Below are positions 1 to 11,763 of a stretch of DNA of 64,000 nucleotides, one piece after another. A program made the position numbers and the translations under genes. The notes beneath the pieces are model-generated. The model was not told where the DNA came from, searched no databases, and was given only the letters and a program-made list of their open reading frames with translations. Every line of letters begins with the position of its first letter. Positions within the stretch are counted from its first letter, which is position 1. The DNA is from Isoetes taiwanensis. Its lineage: Eukaryota > Streptophyta > Lycopodiopsida > Isoetales > Isoetaceae. The stretch lies in the NCBI GenBank assembly GCA_021234155.1, contig JAJEKV010000003.1, positions 21,622,386-21,686,385 on the forward strand, written 5' to 3'.

Positions 1-213
1 AGAATCCTTATGGAAGCTAGCCGCAATGCACGACGTGACTTGTATTCTTTGTTTAGGTGGATTTTAAAGGCGGCATATGATATGGTCCCTCGGGACTGTT
101 GTGGCAACGCTTGCGGGAGCTACATGTCCCACAGGATTTGCAGAATGCCATCTACCGGCTATATGACGGAATATATGCCACTTTACTGCGTCGGACTCTG
201 CGGGTGAACAAAG

Positions 214-1530
214 ACGATAGGTGTTAAACAGGGATGCCCGTTATCTCCAATGCTTTTTGGACTCTATATTGACAAGTTGGAGACCTGGATGCAAGAACAT
301 GGAGGTGGTAGCCCGCATTGCCGTGAGGCATATCTGATAAAGCAGTTGCTCTATGCAGACGATCTGGGCTTATTGTCCCATACAGCTAGGAGTATGCAGG
401 AACATTTGAATGCTCTCAGTCAATTCTGTGACATAGCAGGAATGATAGTCAACTAGCAGAAAACCAAACTGTTGCCAATCCTGTCTGCGCAGCATGATAT
501 CCCAGACTTCTATTACAGAGGACAAAGGATGGAAGTTGTAAGGACCTTTAAGTATCTGGGAATCGATTTCTCTGCTAACATGCTATGGGATGACTGTGTA
601 GAAAGAAGGATCAGCGCTGGATGGAAAGCCCTGTATGCAATGCAGAATAGTTGTTACAGAATAGATCTCTGTGATTGGGCACGCAAAGCACACCTGTTCC
701 GAGCATTCATGGAACCAGTATTGCTGTATGGAGTAGAGGTCTGAGGGCCAGGGGTTAGCAAGGGAAGCTAGAGAGCTAGAAGGCTTTCCTGACATACAGC
801 CTAGACGTCAAGGACACGGTGCCTTATCCGATTTTACTGTATGAGACTGGCTTTTGGCCCCTGCAGCATTCTGCTATGCGCATGCGCCTTGCGTATTTCC
901 ATAAGGTTGATAGAATGGATGCACAACGTCTTCCTCCCCGGCTCTGTTATTGGCACAAGGGCCACAACGTCTGAAGAGAGTGTGGCAGGAGCATTGTAGG
1001 AGATGGTTCGCAAGATGGTCCATAGACTATCAACACATTATGGATATGTCGGATACCACGGAGCAGGAGCTGCATTTGAATGAGCGCTTTGCTGCCTCTC
1101 TGTGGGATGCGCCCACTCTTGCAAAGCCCAAAGCGAGCACTACCACACGCAGTTAATCCGTCCGCTGAACATGGCCCCCCCCCGGTATTTGAAGGCACAC
1201 ATCTCTACCAAGAAACTAAGAGCTATAGCTGCAATAATGACGGGGTCCCACCATCTCGTAATTGAGAGCCATTGGGGTACGGATGGAGGGCGGGGAATCC
1301 CCCGGCATGAGAGATTATGCCAGTGCTGTCACATGCAGATAGTAGAAGATGAACACCATGCTCTACAAGAATGCCCAGCATATGCACACATCCGAGCAGC
1401 TCATGCCGATCTCAGATGCTCTGAGATAGCAATTCATCAACTGCTGGCTTCGCCAATGGTTGCACGTCTCGCGTCCTACATTCTGCAAGTCTCCACCGTC
1501 AGGGAGTCCCTCACAGCACGGGGAATTTGA
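214..1530 (+). pseudogene. LINE reverse transcriptase / C-terminal zinc-knuckle relic
   Basis: The reading frame shifts repeatedly. The segment from about 214 to 456 carries the GVKQGCPLSPMLFGLYID motif followed by LLYADDLGLL, the catalytic Asp-Asp box of LINE reverse transcriptases. After a stop near 454, the segment to 744 continues with the thumb-like region (FKYLGIDF, WKALYAMQ). The segment at 1102-1530 holds a C-x2-C-x12-H-x4-C zinc knuckle (CQCCHMQ ... HHALQEC) typical of the end of such ORF2 proteins. At least three breaks show that it is a pseudogene. In this family the enzyme copies element RNA onto nicked chromosomal DNA. Confidence 0.82.
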
Positions 1531-1719
1531 GTGCCCAGATAGGGCCTCTCAACACCTACTACAAGGGTTTTTCCTCCCACATGGAGGATTTTTTCATCCC
1601 AGTGGTAGAGACACATTGTACAGGGTTTCTGTGGTTTTCTTTTGTGTTTGGAAACTTTCCGCTATATTGTATCACCGTCTCATAAGCCAGTTGGCCTCCG
1701 TGGACGTTAAAACAAACTT

Positions 1720-1758
1720 CCTTCCTCCCTCCCTCCCTCCCTCCCTCCCTCCCTCCCT
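1720..1758 (+). repeat. CCCT microsatellite
   Basis: About nine tandem CCCT units lie directly downstream of the LINE 3' untranslated region. This could be the terminal repeat of the LINE or an expanded simple repeat. Confidence 0.9.
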
Positions 1759-1849
1759 CAATTTTCCTATATGATGCCCTATCTCCAACAATAACTGATG
1801 AGAAATACACATTTGTATCCGATCACAACATTTGCTATCCCAAATCTTC

Positions 1850-3046
1850 CAGCTAAGGAAAGGGAGGAAGAATACATGGAAAGCTTTTTTCTATTCTAAA
1901 GACTATAGGCTCTCAAAGACCATGAAGAGAGCTACTCAAAGTTAAAGGAATTCCCAATATTGTGGTAGCAATAGATCTGTTTAATACTTTGATACCCTAT
2001 ATGCATACTTCTGGAGATTCCACAATTATGGCACATTTATTCCCATTAAGGAGGATTCTTGCTACCCTTCCAAATCTGTCAATAGCCTCAAGAAAGTTTA
2101 TTAAACTATTATCACCATGCTTTAGAAAGACAAAAATATCAATACTGCATAATGGTAAAAGTGCCATTATCTTTTGGTAGCTCTAAGCATTTAATGCCAT
2201 CTCTACTTTGCAGATGTGTTACCATTCTAGTTACCATTTCAGTAGCAATAATGAATAGATATGGGGCTAAATGACACCCTGCCTAACTCTCCTCCTACAT
2301 GGAAATTGTTTAGAGGGGTACATTTATAATCAATGTTGATGAGGTTGTGATATTGAAACCCAATATCTTCATGTACACAGTTTCTGTAATCCAAGGTGAG
2401 CTATTGATTTCTCAAAAAATTGCCATCTTATTGTGTCATATGCTCTTTTAAAGTCTAGTTTAAGTAAAATACATCCTTGGTCTGAGAGCTTATCCAGTGT
2501 GCAGACCTTTAGTTGCCCCAACATAATTGTCTAAAGTGTTCCTCTGGGGGAGAAAAGCTGATTGGCAGGGACTGATCAGCTTTTGTAGGATTGCCTTTAT
2601 CTTCTTTGTCATAATTTTGGCTAACGCCTTATAACTAGTATTAGTTAAAGATATTGGCCTCCAGTCTCCTATTTCTGAAGGACTACCAATTTTAAGGACT
2701 ACCAGTTTTAGGAATCAGAGTAATATGTCCAATATGGATAGTTGGGTTCAGTGTTTTGGCTTTCCATGCTCCCTGAATAAAAGTTATAAAATCATTATAT
2801 TCCAAAATTCAACATAGAATTCTGGTTAAAACACATCGGGTCTAGGACTCTTCCCATGAGCCATAGCTTTAAGATTGTCTAAAATCTCTTTTTCTTCTAA
2901 AATTTCCTTCCCTTCAATAGTTTGGGCCTTTTTAGGGATTTTCTTAAAGAAGTCTTCTAGCAAACCCTCATCCACCTTATACTTGTCAAACAAGGCATTG
3001 TATTCCCGATGAAAAATATCTTTCATTTCTCCTTGCTTTTCTAGAA
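1850..3046 (-). mobile_element. L1-type LINE, distal part (reverse transcriptase), split by the chromovirus
   Basis: On the minus strand the translation, broken by many stops and shifts, shows the L1 pol motifs in order. GKSPRPDVF (for GKSPGPDGF) comes near 2830, then the DWRPISLTN block near 2660, then a KLDFKRAYDT block near 2450, then a decayed RQG..SP block near 2290. The upstream part of the same L1 (endonuclease) lies at 19160-21140, on the other side of the gypsy element. The pentanucleotide TAGAA at 3042-3046 is repeated at 19155-19159 as the gypsy target-site duplication. The 3' end of the L1 near 1850 is approximate. Confidence 0.8.
3042..3046. repeat. target-site duplication TAGAA (left)
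   Basis: Five bases directly outside the left LTR, matched exactly by 19155-19159 outside the right LTR. This fixes both ends of the chromovirus. Confidence 0.93.
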
Positions 3047-4587
3047 TGTGACGTCCCCTACTCATATACGGTGCACTCGCCGTATACAAACAGGAGTTCA
3101 TCCCCCATACCAGCTCCATGCTGATACAAGGCCCTACACGTACCACTGCAACCTTGACGAGTTCCAGTGGGAAGAATGAAAGGGTCATTTTACCCTGTCT
3201 CCCTCAGGGCCTACCTAGCTGCGGAAGCGTATACATACATGTCAGTACAAATACATCAACATCACATGACCATCACGAAGGATGGTTCACCACATATCTG
3301 CATAGACAAGATCAGTACATCACATATGGAGATCCTACCCGAGGCTCAGACTCAAGAGGGATGACTGACGGCTTGGGCCTCCAGAAGTCGTTGCAGACAG
3401 AATTCATGGCAAATGGATTTGGCTGGCATAAGAACATGGCTTAGGGTAGTCCACTCCATCCGCCCCTCCTGTGCACACTTTGCAGAGTAGGTTGAAAAGT
3501 GTTGGGACTTGACTGTAGCCCGCCGGATGCGTAGCCAGAGGGGCTACTCCTGGGTTGCATCTCCCCAATTCCGATGGGGCAGGTAGGGATTGCTCCCACC
3601 AGAGGTTGGCATGCTGGCTCAAGGTGACTAGAGGGCCACTGCCCGTACTCGACTGAACTCCATGGAAGGTGTCCACCACCCCAAGAGTGCCGAACCCATG
3701 CAAAGCCAGCACGCAGTGGCAGAGCATTAGGTCTAGTGCACTGTAGTCCCCGATAGGCTTTACTACCAGAGGGACGTGGTCATGAGCCAGGACATGCACC
3801 TCCTTGTAAGCCAGTCTGGTCCCTCCACCCACAACCAGGTTTGGTTCTTATACACAGGTCGAATTTAATAGTGCATTAAAGAGGGCTAGCTAGGAGCATC
3901 AAACTACTAGGCTTTTAAGGCCTCTACCCCCCCCTTCCCAATACAATGATTTCACAGAGATCATCATCACATACATATCATAGAAGAACTAAAGAATAAG
4001 ATTTAATCTAAATCACAGAGTTAGGTTCTTTAGTTATGGCTCGATATCTAGAGGTCTAGATGGCTGCTATGGGCAATTCAATAGGCTAAACCTACTTATT
4101 CTATGCCTGGGAGGCGGATTAGACTATTGAATTGGCAAAATACCTGATCTCTGGCTTGCTCCTCCTGCTCTGAATGCGTCCATGCTGCAGATCTGCTTGA
4201 AGATGAAGCTAGAAAGGGAAGCTGATGAGCTAGGCTGCTCAGACAGACTTCGGAGTCAAGATTGGCTCTTGGAGCAAGCAAAACGGAGTCCTAGAAGGCT
4301 GTGGACGAAAATGGAAAGTTAGGGTTCAGATGCCTTATATAAGTTAGGGCTAGGGTTTCCATTAACCCTTGAGCATGTGGGATAAATGGGTGTGGCCCAC
4401 TTGCCTATATTAATTAAGTGGGCTAAAGTGTACACATGAATAAATGTGCACACACTTGCAAGTTGCCCCCTAGGGTGCTACTTGCTTAGCTATCGTACGC
4501 ATTACCGTCAATCGAGATGGCGTAATGCGGATGGCAATCAGAGACAATATATGTCGGGGACCGTGATCTTGTCTTTGGAACGTCACA
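3047..4587 (-). repeat. 3' LTR of the 16.1-kb chromovirus (1541 bp)
   Basis: It is nearly identical to 17775-19154 over most of its length, for example 3090-3900 against 17805-18620. It differs by about 140 bp (around 4173-4305) that is absent from the other LTR. It also differs in its last ~95 bp (4491-4587), where the two LTRs share only a central CGTCAATCGAGATGGCGT block and the extreme end. The open frames inside it have no retroelement homology and are not called as genes. Confidence 0.93.
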
Positions 4588-4600
4588 TTCTCCCCACCTT
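4588..4600 (-). other. polypurine tract
   Basis: Read on the minus strand, the purine-rich AAGGTGGGGAGAA abuts the first base of the 3' LTR. This is the expected place for the plus-strand priming site of an LTR retrotransposon. Confidence 0.75.
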
Positions 4601-5450
4601 GAAATGATGTTGTCCGCAGCATCGTGGGTCTCCCCACCTTGGGATCTTCTTGTCCTGCAACCAACTTGATGCATACAATTTATTACTATTATACTTACAC
4701 AATTATTAGAATTGCTCTAAGGTAATATTTTTAAAACATTACTACGACATTACATTATCCCAATAACTTATCAATTCATAGCTCCATTAAAGTAAGGTAC
4801 TTATTAGCCTCACTTAATACAACATTTAAGTTTATCAAATTCAACAATTTCATATACAATTATCCTTCGAGGTACTCTTCATTCCTTGCAACACATTCCA
4901 ACAAAATTGTGTTGCAAGTCTTCGTAGCTCGACCTCCTTGCCCTCCGGAGCGCTCTATTGGCCTGCAGGTCGACACTACATTAGTACCATTTTAATTATT
5001 AATAGAATTATGGTTATAAGGTAACCACCCATCTAATTAACTAAATGAATGCATGACTAATCTCCCGGCGTAGGAAGAGGATGTTTCTTCCATCGTGGTC
5101 GTGGAGACAGCGCCCTATAATGCCTAAGATGACACTCATGCCTACACCTTTAGTTGCCTTTGGCGTGAAGGATGGCGTCCTCCCCGTAGGCATTGACTAG
5201 AGGTGCTTTCCTATCAATGCATGCCTGAATGGCCTCTTATCTCTCGGGGTCATCTACTTCCGTGAGACGGAAGTAGACTTTTTAATCTACCTTCAAACTA
5301 ATGCAAGCAAAACCGCGGTCATGTCTACAATGACATTATACCACGTCCTAGAGATCACCGCAGTGGTCCCATCATCGATAAATACGTATGCAACCCATAC
5401 CTAGCATAGGCTGCATGCGTAGATTAATCTTAACTACACATGAAATTAAT
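4601..5450. other. chromovirus 3' non-coding region
   Basis: Between the end of pol and the polypurine tract I see no coding frame or known motif. The sequence is AT-rich up to about 5050 and more mixed after that. Confidence 0.5.
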
Positions 5451-6551
5451 CTAAACAAAAATTGACATGCCTGAGCCGATTACTTCGGAGATGACCTTGC
5501 CGTCCCATTGCTCCATGAACTGCGGGTACTGCTCTATCAGGTCCTTCTTAAGTACCCATGTCGCGTCTTCCACTGGAAAGTGTACCCACTTGACCAAATA
5601 TTGGAGAAACTCTGATCTCCTTGTCTTCTTGATCGCCTTATCAAGGATCAAGTCTGGGACTATCTCTAGCTGCTCTTCTATCATTTCCAACAACGTTGGC
5701 GTGTCCAAGACTTCTTCTGGGTTTGGAGTATGCTTCTTCAACAAACTCACGTGGAAGACATTATGAATTTTCAGGTGTGCTGGCAGCTCTAACTTGTAGG
5801 ATTGGTTACTTACTATTCTGCAAGGGCCAGCCCACCTTGGAGCAAGCTTCTTACAATTTCCGATGCGGAGCTTCGTCTGCTTCACTTTGATCTTGAGCCA
5901 GACATTGTCGCCAACCTGGAACTCTCTGACCGTTCGGTGCTTGTCGGCGACGCTCTTTTGTCGACTCCTTGCTGCAAGAAGATATCCTCGGACTTCTTCT
6001 ACCAGCTGCTGCATGTTGGCCAACATTTGCTGCGAAACCTCTACCTTTGACACAGGATTGTGCCAAGTGTCTGGAGTTAGACATTGGTAGCCGTAGTTGA
6101 TCATGAACGGCGACATCTGGGATGATTCCTGCTTGGTGCTATTATGAGCGAACTCAACCAAGTGAATGTATTCTTCCCACTTACTCTGCTTGTTCCATAC
6201 ATAGTTTCTTAGCATATCTTCCAAGATTCTGTTGGTCCGTTCTGTTTGCCCATCCGTCTGAGGATGATAGGCCGTGCTCATGGATAGTTTCGTCTGGATC
6301 GTCGCAAAAAGATCCTGCCAAAAGGCACTCATGAACTTCGGGTCTCTGTCGGAGATGATCTCTCTCGGCATGCCATGGAGCCTGAAGATTTCCTTGGTGA
6401 AGAGAGCCGCTGTATCCAAGGCTGTTCGGTAGTCCTGCAAGGCACAAAGTGTGCCATCTTCGACAACTTGTCGACCACAACCATCAGGACATCTTTTCCT
6501 CTTGCGGTCCTCGGGAGCCCTGTTATGAAGTCCATACTGATGACTTCCCAC
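5451..6551 (-). pseudogene. chromovirus pol, integrase C-terminal half and chromodomain
   Basis: This 366-codon frame continues the integrase from the preceding frame. From about residue 42 it reads on through ISDRDPKF (second catalytic Asp, about residue 70) and the YHPQTDGQTERTNR motif (catalytic Glu, about residue 104). It then enters the integrase C-terminal GPY-like region (FQVGDNVWLK, APRWAGPC) and HNVFHVSLLK. About residues 295-345 form a chromodomain (YLVKWVHFPVEDATWV), which in chromoviruses directs integration to methylated-histone chromatin. The first ~40 residues are out-of-frame translation of the upstream segment. The break from the RT/integrase frame lies near 6430-6445. Confidence 0.92.
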
Positions 6552-8449
6552 TTACCATTTGGCACCGCTAATGGTTCCAATGCTCCTGGAATTCGAAGCT
6601 GCTCTGCGTTCGTCTGCTGACACAACTGACACTCTTTGATGCAGCGAGCTATATGCTTCTTCATCCCTGGCCAATAATAGCTGATGCGCACTTTGAAATA
6701 TGTCTTCATAAATCCTGCGTGGCCAGCTATTGGACTGTTGTGGGTGTCGTGGAGAATCAACTTCCTCATTCGTGATGATTCCGGCATGCACAACTTATTC
6801 TTATGGTACAAAAGGTTACCTTCCTTCTTAAAATTCTTGAAGGTCTCCCTCTCCTTATCTGTTCTTGCCTCCCTGCACAAGCTCGCCCACACTTCCTTGA
6901 AGTCTGCATCTGTCGGCAAGGTTTCTTCGATCTTCTTTCCGAAGTCGCTGGTGAGCGTCGAAATTGCGTTGCAGTGGACTCTTGTTGTCAGAGGATGTCT
7001 TGAAAGCGCATCTGCTACCACATTAAGCTTCCCCGGCTTATAAACTATATCAAAGTCATATTTTTCGAGGAACTCCATCCACCTTCGCTGCCTCAGGTTG
7101 AGATGTGGTTGCGTGAACACGTATTGGAGGCTCTGATGGTCTATGTCCAACTGGAACTTCCTCCCCAACAGGTAGTGCCTCCAAATTCTTAGTGCTCTGA
7201 CAACTGCAAGCAACTCTTGATCATGAGTCGGGTAGCGCGTTTCGGCGTCGTTCATCTTCCGAGAGTCGTAAGCCACTACTCGCTCTTCCTGCATCAGCAC
7301 TGCACCTGTGGCAATCATACTTGCATCCGTCGCCACAAGTTTGTCCTTCTCGGGGTCTGGCAGGGTCAGGACGGGGGCGGTTGTTAAAGCTTCCTTCAAC
7401 ATCTCGAATCCTGCTTGGGCTTTCTTCTGCCAGTGATCTGCCCAATCCTTTACTTTTTCTGCCCTCATCAAATCCGTTAGCGGGGCTGCTATCTTTGCAA
7501 AGTTCTTCACGAACTTCCTGTAATACCCTGCTAGGCCGAGAAAGCTTCTGATCTCGTGGATGTTCTTCGGCGCCGGCCACTGTATGACTGCTTCAATCTT
7601 GGCAGGATCCGTCGAAATCCCTTCCGATGAGATCACATGACCCAGATATTCTACCTTCTCCATTGCGAAGTGGCACTTCGACAACTTAGCATACAACTGG
7701 TGCCTTCTTAGCTTCTCGAGCACTTTCCTTAGGTGTTGTACGTGTTCTTCCAGGGATTTGCTGTACACCAGAATATCATCAAAGAATACTATGACAAAAG
7801 TATCCAAAAACTCCCTGAAGATGTCGTTCATGAGTCTCATGAACGTTACTGGAGTATTTGATAAACCAAATGGCATTACGGTGACGTAATGCCTATATCT
7901 GGTCCTGAATGTTGTTTTGTGGACATCTTCTTCCTTAATCCTGATCTGATGGTACCCCGACCTCAGGTCTATCTTGGAGAAAACTTTTGCGCCTTGGAGC
8001 TGATCCATCAGGTCGTCCGATCTGGGGAATGCATACTTATTCTTAATGGTGTGCTTGTTTAGCTGCCTGTAATCTATGCACACCCTCAAGCTGCCATCCT
8101 TCTTCTTCACAAAAAGGATGGGTGCCCCAAATGGTGAGACGCTAGGTCTAATGAACCCTAGGTCAAGCAACTCCTGCAATTGCTTCTTCAACTCGGTCAG
8201 CTCTTGTGTCGTCATCCTGTACGGAGCTTTGCTCGTCGGCTTCGTACCTGGTTCGAGTGCTATCTCGCACTCAACTCCCCTGTAAGGAGGAAGCTGCTTG
8301 ATCTCGTCTAGGAAGAGATCATGGAACTCCTTTACCAATTTAGCTACCTGCTTTGGTAATTTGCTGAGCACCTTATCTTGCTTTCTTCTGACTCGGGCTC
8401 TTCGATCTGAAGCTTGAAGACATAGGCTACCCGCTCGCTCTTTATGCAC
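6329..8449 (-). pseudogene. chromovirus pol: reverse transcriptase, RNase H, integrase N-terminal part
   Basis: This 706-codon frame contains the RT domain, with [12 protein letters not shown] (catalytic Asp near residue 161), MPFGLSNTP and [10 protein letters not shown] (catalytic Asp pair near 224-225, an FFDD variant of YxDD). RNase H follows with LVATDAS (Asp near 375), the HDQELLAV motif (Glu near 412) and [10 protein letters not shown] (Asp near 480). The integrase has an HHCC zinc region ([17 protein letters not shown] ... CIKECQLC, residues ~567-610) and the first catalytic Asp in [10 protein letters not shown]. After about residue 665 the frame is lost and integrase continues in the 5451-6551 frame, so one indel separates them. 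The 5' end is cut off from protease by the insertion at ~8480-11763. Confidence 0.95.
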
Positions 8450-9042
8450 TTGAGCAGCCGCTTACTAGACATACACTATATGATAGGAACAACTTCTTTA
8501 CCTGCTTTTGAATGCTGAATGCTTCTGGGCATCTCCTTGATAACCAAAACTAGTACATACAGATAGCAAGCTAGTGAAACCATTATGGCCGGGATTAAAA
8601 AACCTCGCCCTTTTGGGTTTTCGAGGAAAAACCCTGACAATAATGGGATCACTAACCGATGCTAGGTCCAAAAACATAATAGATCTTGTACCCTCATGCT
8701 GACTAGTCTTATTGGGTGATAGTACATTACAGCAATGAAGTTGCCAAAGACGAAACATGTTTGAATTGTCTTCTCCATAGATCTTCATCTTGTGCTTCGA
8801 ATCCAAAGCTCTCTTCCAAATAGCCACGCCAAACCCTGCATACACAAAAAAGACCAACCAAAGGCCACCAAGGCCATCCAGCCACCAAGGCTACCAACTA
8901 GGCACCAAGCCTTCCACCAGGCACACCGGCCTCAACCAGGCACAAAAGCCCACCAGGCTCTCAGCCCAAAAACAGGCACTAGGCCTCCAAACCGAATGTT
9001 AGTTTACCAACAAGCTAATCATGCAAGGAAGGGTGGGGGGGT

Positions 9043-9216
9043 GGGCCTGACCGTAGGAAAAGATGAAGGAGATGCAAAGAGGCTGATGAAGAAGGAAATG
9101 GACGTGCAAGAAACTAAATAGGGCTGGGAAACTGCTAACCTAACTAACTCCTAACTACATCGTAGTTCAAGAATTATGTTTTCCTTCTATTCGGTGAAAC
9201 GAAGGAAAACATTATT
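9043..9216. repeat. 174-bp direct repeat, copy 1
   Basis: Almost identical to 11590-11763. Near its end it contains the inverted repeat ATGTTTTCCTTC ... GAAGGAAAACAT with a 13-base loop, so each copy can form a terminal hairpin. Confidence 0.9.
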
Positions 9217-9304
9217 TCTAGAACTACTATGAGCGCACACAGACAAGAATGCTGAAACAGAGGCAGACGGAAGCAGAAGAGTAGAAGTTGTTGATGGACA
9301 AGCC

Positions 9305-9764
9305 CAAAGCCAGATACCATAAAAGGTCACCCACTTCCAAAAATTCGCAAAGGCAATTGTCTCTTAGAGAACAAGAACATAGGAACAAGTGGTATATAAA
9401 AGGGGCAAAATAATTATAGTGAAAGTTAGGTATAAAGCTGAGAGGCACAAAGCTTAGGGTAAAACCATACCGCTTCCCCTCGCACAACAAAGGGACCAAC
9501 TTAACAACAAACAATGTTCGGGTCACAACCCCAAAGCCGGATACCATATAAGGCCACCTACCTTGAAAATTCGCAAAGACAATCGACTCTTAGAGAACAA
9601 AAACATAGGAGCAAGTGATATAGAAAAAAAAAAGGGCAACATATCCATAGTGACAATTGGGCATAAGGTTGAGAGGCACAAAGCTTAAGGTAAAACCATA
9701 CCGCTTCCTCACGGCCCCTCAAAGGAACCAACTTAGCCACAAACAATGTTCAGGTCACAGCCCC
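9305..9764. repeat. tandem duplication, period 228 bp
   Basis: Copy one runs from 9305 to 9532 and copy two from 9533 to about 9764. Each begins AAAGCC.GATACCATA and ends near GGTCACA.CCCC. They are roughly 80-85% similar by eye. The hydrophobic open frames on the minus strand here are by-products of the repeat. Confidence 0.85.
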
Positions 9765-10827
9765 ATACAAAAAGCAACCAACCAACCAGAAGGTTATAAC
9801 TTATAAAAGGCCCTTAACTCACTTGAAATATAAAAAGTCCCATTAAGTTAGACTGGATTGATTTAAGCAATCGTTTAGAAGACATCACTAGAAATATAAT
9901 AAGGACATTTAGCTAAACCGAATTGATCTAAGCAATCATAAAGAAGACATCCTGCCTTATCAAAGAAACCATCTTGACATGTTGCCATACGCCACTATGT
10001 GAATAAGAAATATGAATGAAGTAAGATAAAAATCACAAAGAAAATGTGTGAACATTATCAGATGTAAGGAATATGAACGAAGTAAAATAAGATAACAAAG
10101 AAGAATGTATGAAACATTATTAGATGTATGTTATTAAAAGGGGTTGAAACAAGACAAGATGCAAATTGGGATCCGATAGTGTAAATGGAGGTAACAATAA
10201 AGCGTGATAAAGCGTTAATGAATAGTAAGAGCGAAATAAACTGCCTTACAAACGGAAAGCGAAAATAGCAGAGACAATCAAAGGAAAAACAGAGAAAGAA
10301 ACAGAAGAGGGAAGGACCAAAATAGATATGCCTTTCACGCCCAAAGATCCGCTATACCAAACCCGAAGGCCAGATCCACAACCTTGGCATGCTTGCAACT
10401 AAAATCTGGAGTTCAAGACCATAAAACCGGAATACAGAAACTGCACAATCCTCAACTAGGTTAAACGGCCCCAGGTATGGCAAAAACTGAAGAAACAAGT
10501 CAAAACAGGGGGTTTCCATTTAGCCAACACTCCGGATATGGCTGGGCTGCTTGCCAATGATTCTGAAACCCAAATTGACCACAGCCACAGGCCGAGAACA
10601 TGACAGCTGTTAAGAGCAACCAGTGCAACCAAAGAAGAAACAAGAATTGACAGAGAAAAAAATTATTAATAGGGCCCTGAAAGGACCAACTGTTACAGCA
10701 TCCTTCTTCCCGAAACCAAGATCTTAAACACCAGAAGGAAACTTATTACACCGGAAACTTATTACACCCAGCAAACAACTGAACAAAATAACAGAACAAT
10801 TGAAATGAGCAGACTGAACCCCAGATC
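9765..10827. other. A-rich non-coding stretch inside the insertion
   Basis: No recognisable coding or structural signal. Adenine is enriched on the plus strand. Short direct repeats such as ATGAACGAAGTAAAATAAGAT occur in two variants near 10015 and 10075. Confidence 0.4.
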
Positions 10828-11358
10828 CTAAAGTCCCATTTTAGTGTCGTTCTTCAAATCAAAAAGGGTTAAATCCCCCATCTCGTAGAAATCTGCAACC
10901 CTTGGTCCCTCCCTATCCCTGATGCAAATAATATTCTTTCTGTTAGCAATCAAAGACTTACCTCTATCAATGATGTTCTTGGCTGCAGCGTCCAGGGACT
11001 TATGCAATTGTAAATGACGCTCTAAATCTGCGAAGCAATCCTCCAATTGATTCAAAACCTCAAACTGTTTTATGTTCTCATGAAACTTTAGGAGAGGAGC
11101 TCTCGCCCTCCCGCTCTTCTGCTCGATCTCCTCTTGAAGAGCCGAAATCCTGGCCTCCAAGGCCACAATAATCTCTGCCTTTGCGCCAATCAAATCATCC
11201 AACCTAGCCTGCAACCTGCTCTCCATAAGGTCGTTCAGATTGTTTACCTTAGCTTCCAGTCTTCCCTCCATGTCTCCAAGCCATGCCGGAGTCTACTCAG
11301 AAGAAGCGTCAAGTGCATGCCTCTTCCTAAATTTCAACGAACCAGGTTTTGGGGCCAT
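10828..11358 (-). pseudogene. coiled-coil ORF inside the insertion, broken by one TAG
   Basis: Starting from an ATG at 11358, the frame reads a basic start (MAPKPGSLKFRKRHALD), meets a TAG at 11293-11295, and continues in the same frame to 10828. The second part is 147 codons rich in heptad-like Leu/Ala/Glu (for example VNNLNDLMESRLQARLDDL and ISALQEEIEQKSG), predicting a coiled coil. It then ends in a more mixed region. The shape (short basic N-terminus, then coiled coil) resembles the first ORF or Gag of small retroelements. I see no zinc knuckle or catalytic motif, so function is not assigned. Confidence 0.5.
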
Positions 11359-11589
11359 AGCCAGCAACGTGGATGCACTGAAGAGATAAACCAAACCGAA
11401 AACTAAAAGCCTGATACTTACAAAACTTGAAACCAGGCGACCCAGCAGCAACGGCCTAAAGAACAAATATGAACACAAGACTCCAGAACCCACAGAATAG
11501 CCGAAAGCGGCAAAGGCGGCGGTCGAAAGGAACAAAGGGGATCGTACACAAACTGGACACCCAAACAGAAACACCGGTGGGAAAGTGAG

Positions 11590-11763
11590 GGCCTGACCGT
11601 AGGAAAAGATGAAGGAGATGCAAAGAGGCTGATGAAGAAGGAAATGGACGTGCAAGAAACTAAATAGGGCTGGGAAACTGCTAACCTAACTAACTCCTAA
11701 CTACATCGTAGTTCAAGAATTATGTTTTCCTTCTATTCGGTGAAACGAAGGAAAACATTATTT
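11590..11763. repeat. 174-bp direct repeat, copy 2
   Basis: Partner of 9043-9216, including the same terminal hairpin. It forms the right edge of the insertion: protease coding begins immediately to its right. Confidence 0.9.

Larger units (their letters stand above)
1..1758 (+). mobile_element. LINE A, 3' portion of a non-LTR retrotransposon
   Basis: Reverse-transcriptase and C-terminal sequences on the plus strand identify a LINE whose 5' part lies outside the window. It closely resembles the LINE at 61.5-64.0 kb: both have the YADD-type palm motif, the WKALYAM segment, the (E/V)PVLLY segment and a C-terminal Cys/His cluster. The copy carries several stops and frame changes, so it is dead. 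It ends in a CCCT microsatellite, as some LINE families end in short tandem repeats rather than poly(A). The exact 3' boundary is inferred. Confidence 0.85.
8480..11763 (-). mobile_element. 3.3-kb insertion of unknown class inside pol
   Basis: Protease coding stops being recognisable at about 11763 and RT-side coding resumes at about 8480. The DNA between is foreign to a gypsy pol gene. It contains a 174-bp direct repeat (9043-9216 and 11590-11763), a 228-bp tandem duplication and a broken coiled-coil ORF on the minus strand. Its minus-strand 3' side has the sequence GAGGTTTTTTAATCCCGGCC, which resembles the G/T-rich 3' tails of the LINEs at the window ends. The short string CTAT occurs at both outer edges and may be a target duplication. 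It could be a non-autonomous retroelement with short LTRs or a rearranged LINE. I cannot decide. Confidence 0.55.

Noticed and set aside
3118-3832. Open frames inside the LTRs (also 17776-18538)
   Set aside because: Present in both LTRs but without motifs. They reflect LTR sequence identity rather than genes.
9227-9746. Two hydrophobic minus-strand open frames that look like small membrane proteins
   Set aside because: They coincide with the 228-bp tandem duplication and share sequence only because of it. No start context or family.
9180-11763. Helitron end (hairpin followed by CTAG)
   Set aside because: Only one repeat copy is followed by CTAG, the other reads CTAT. No TC start or helicase sequence is present.
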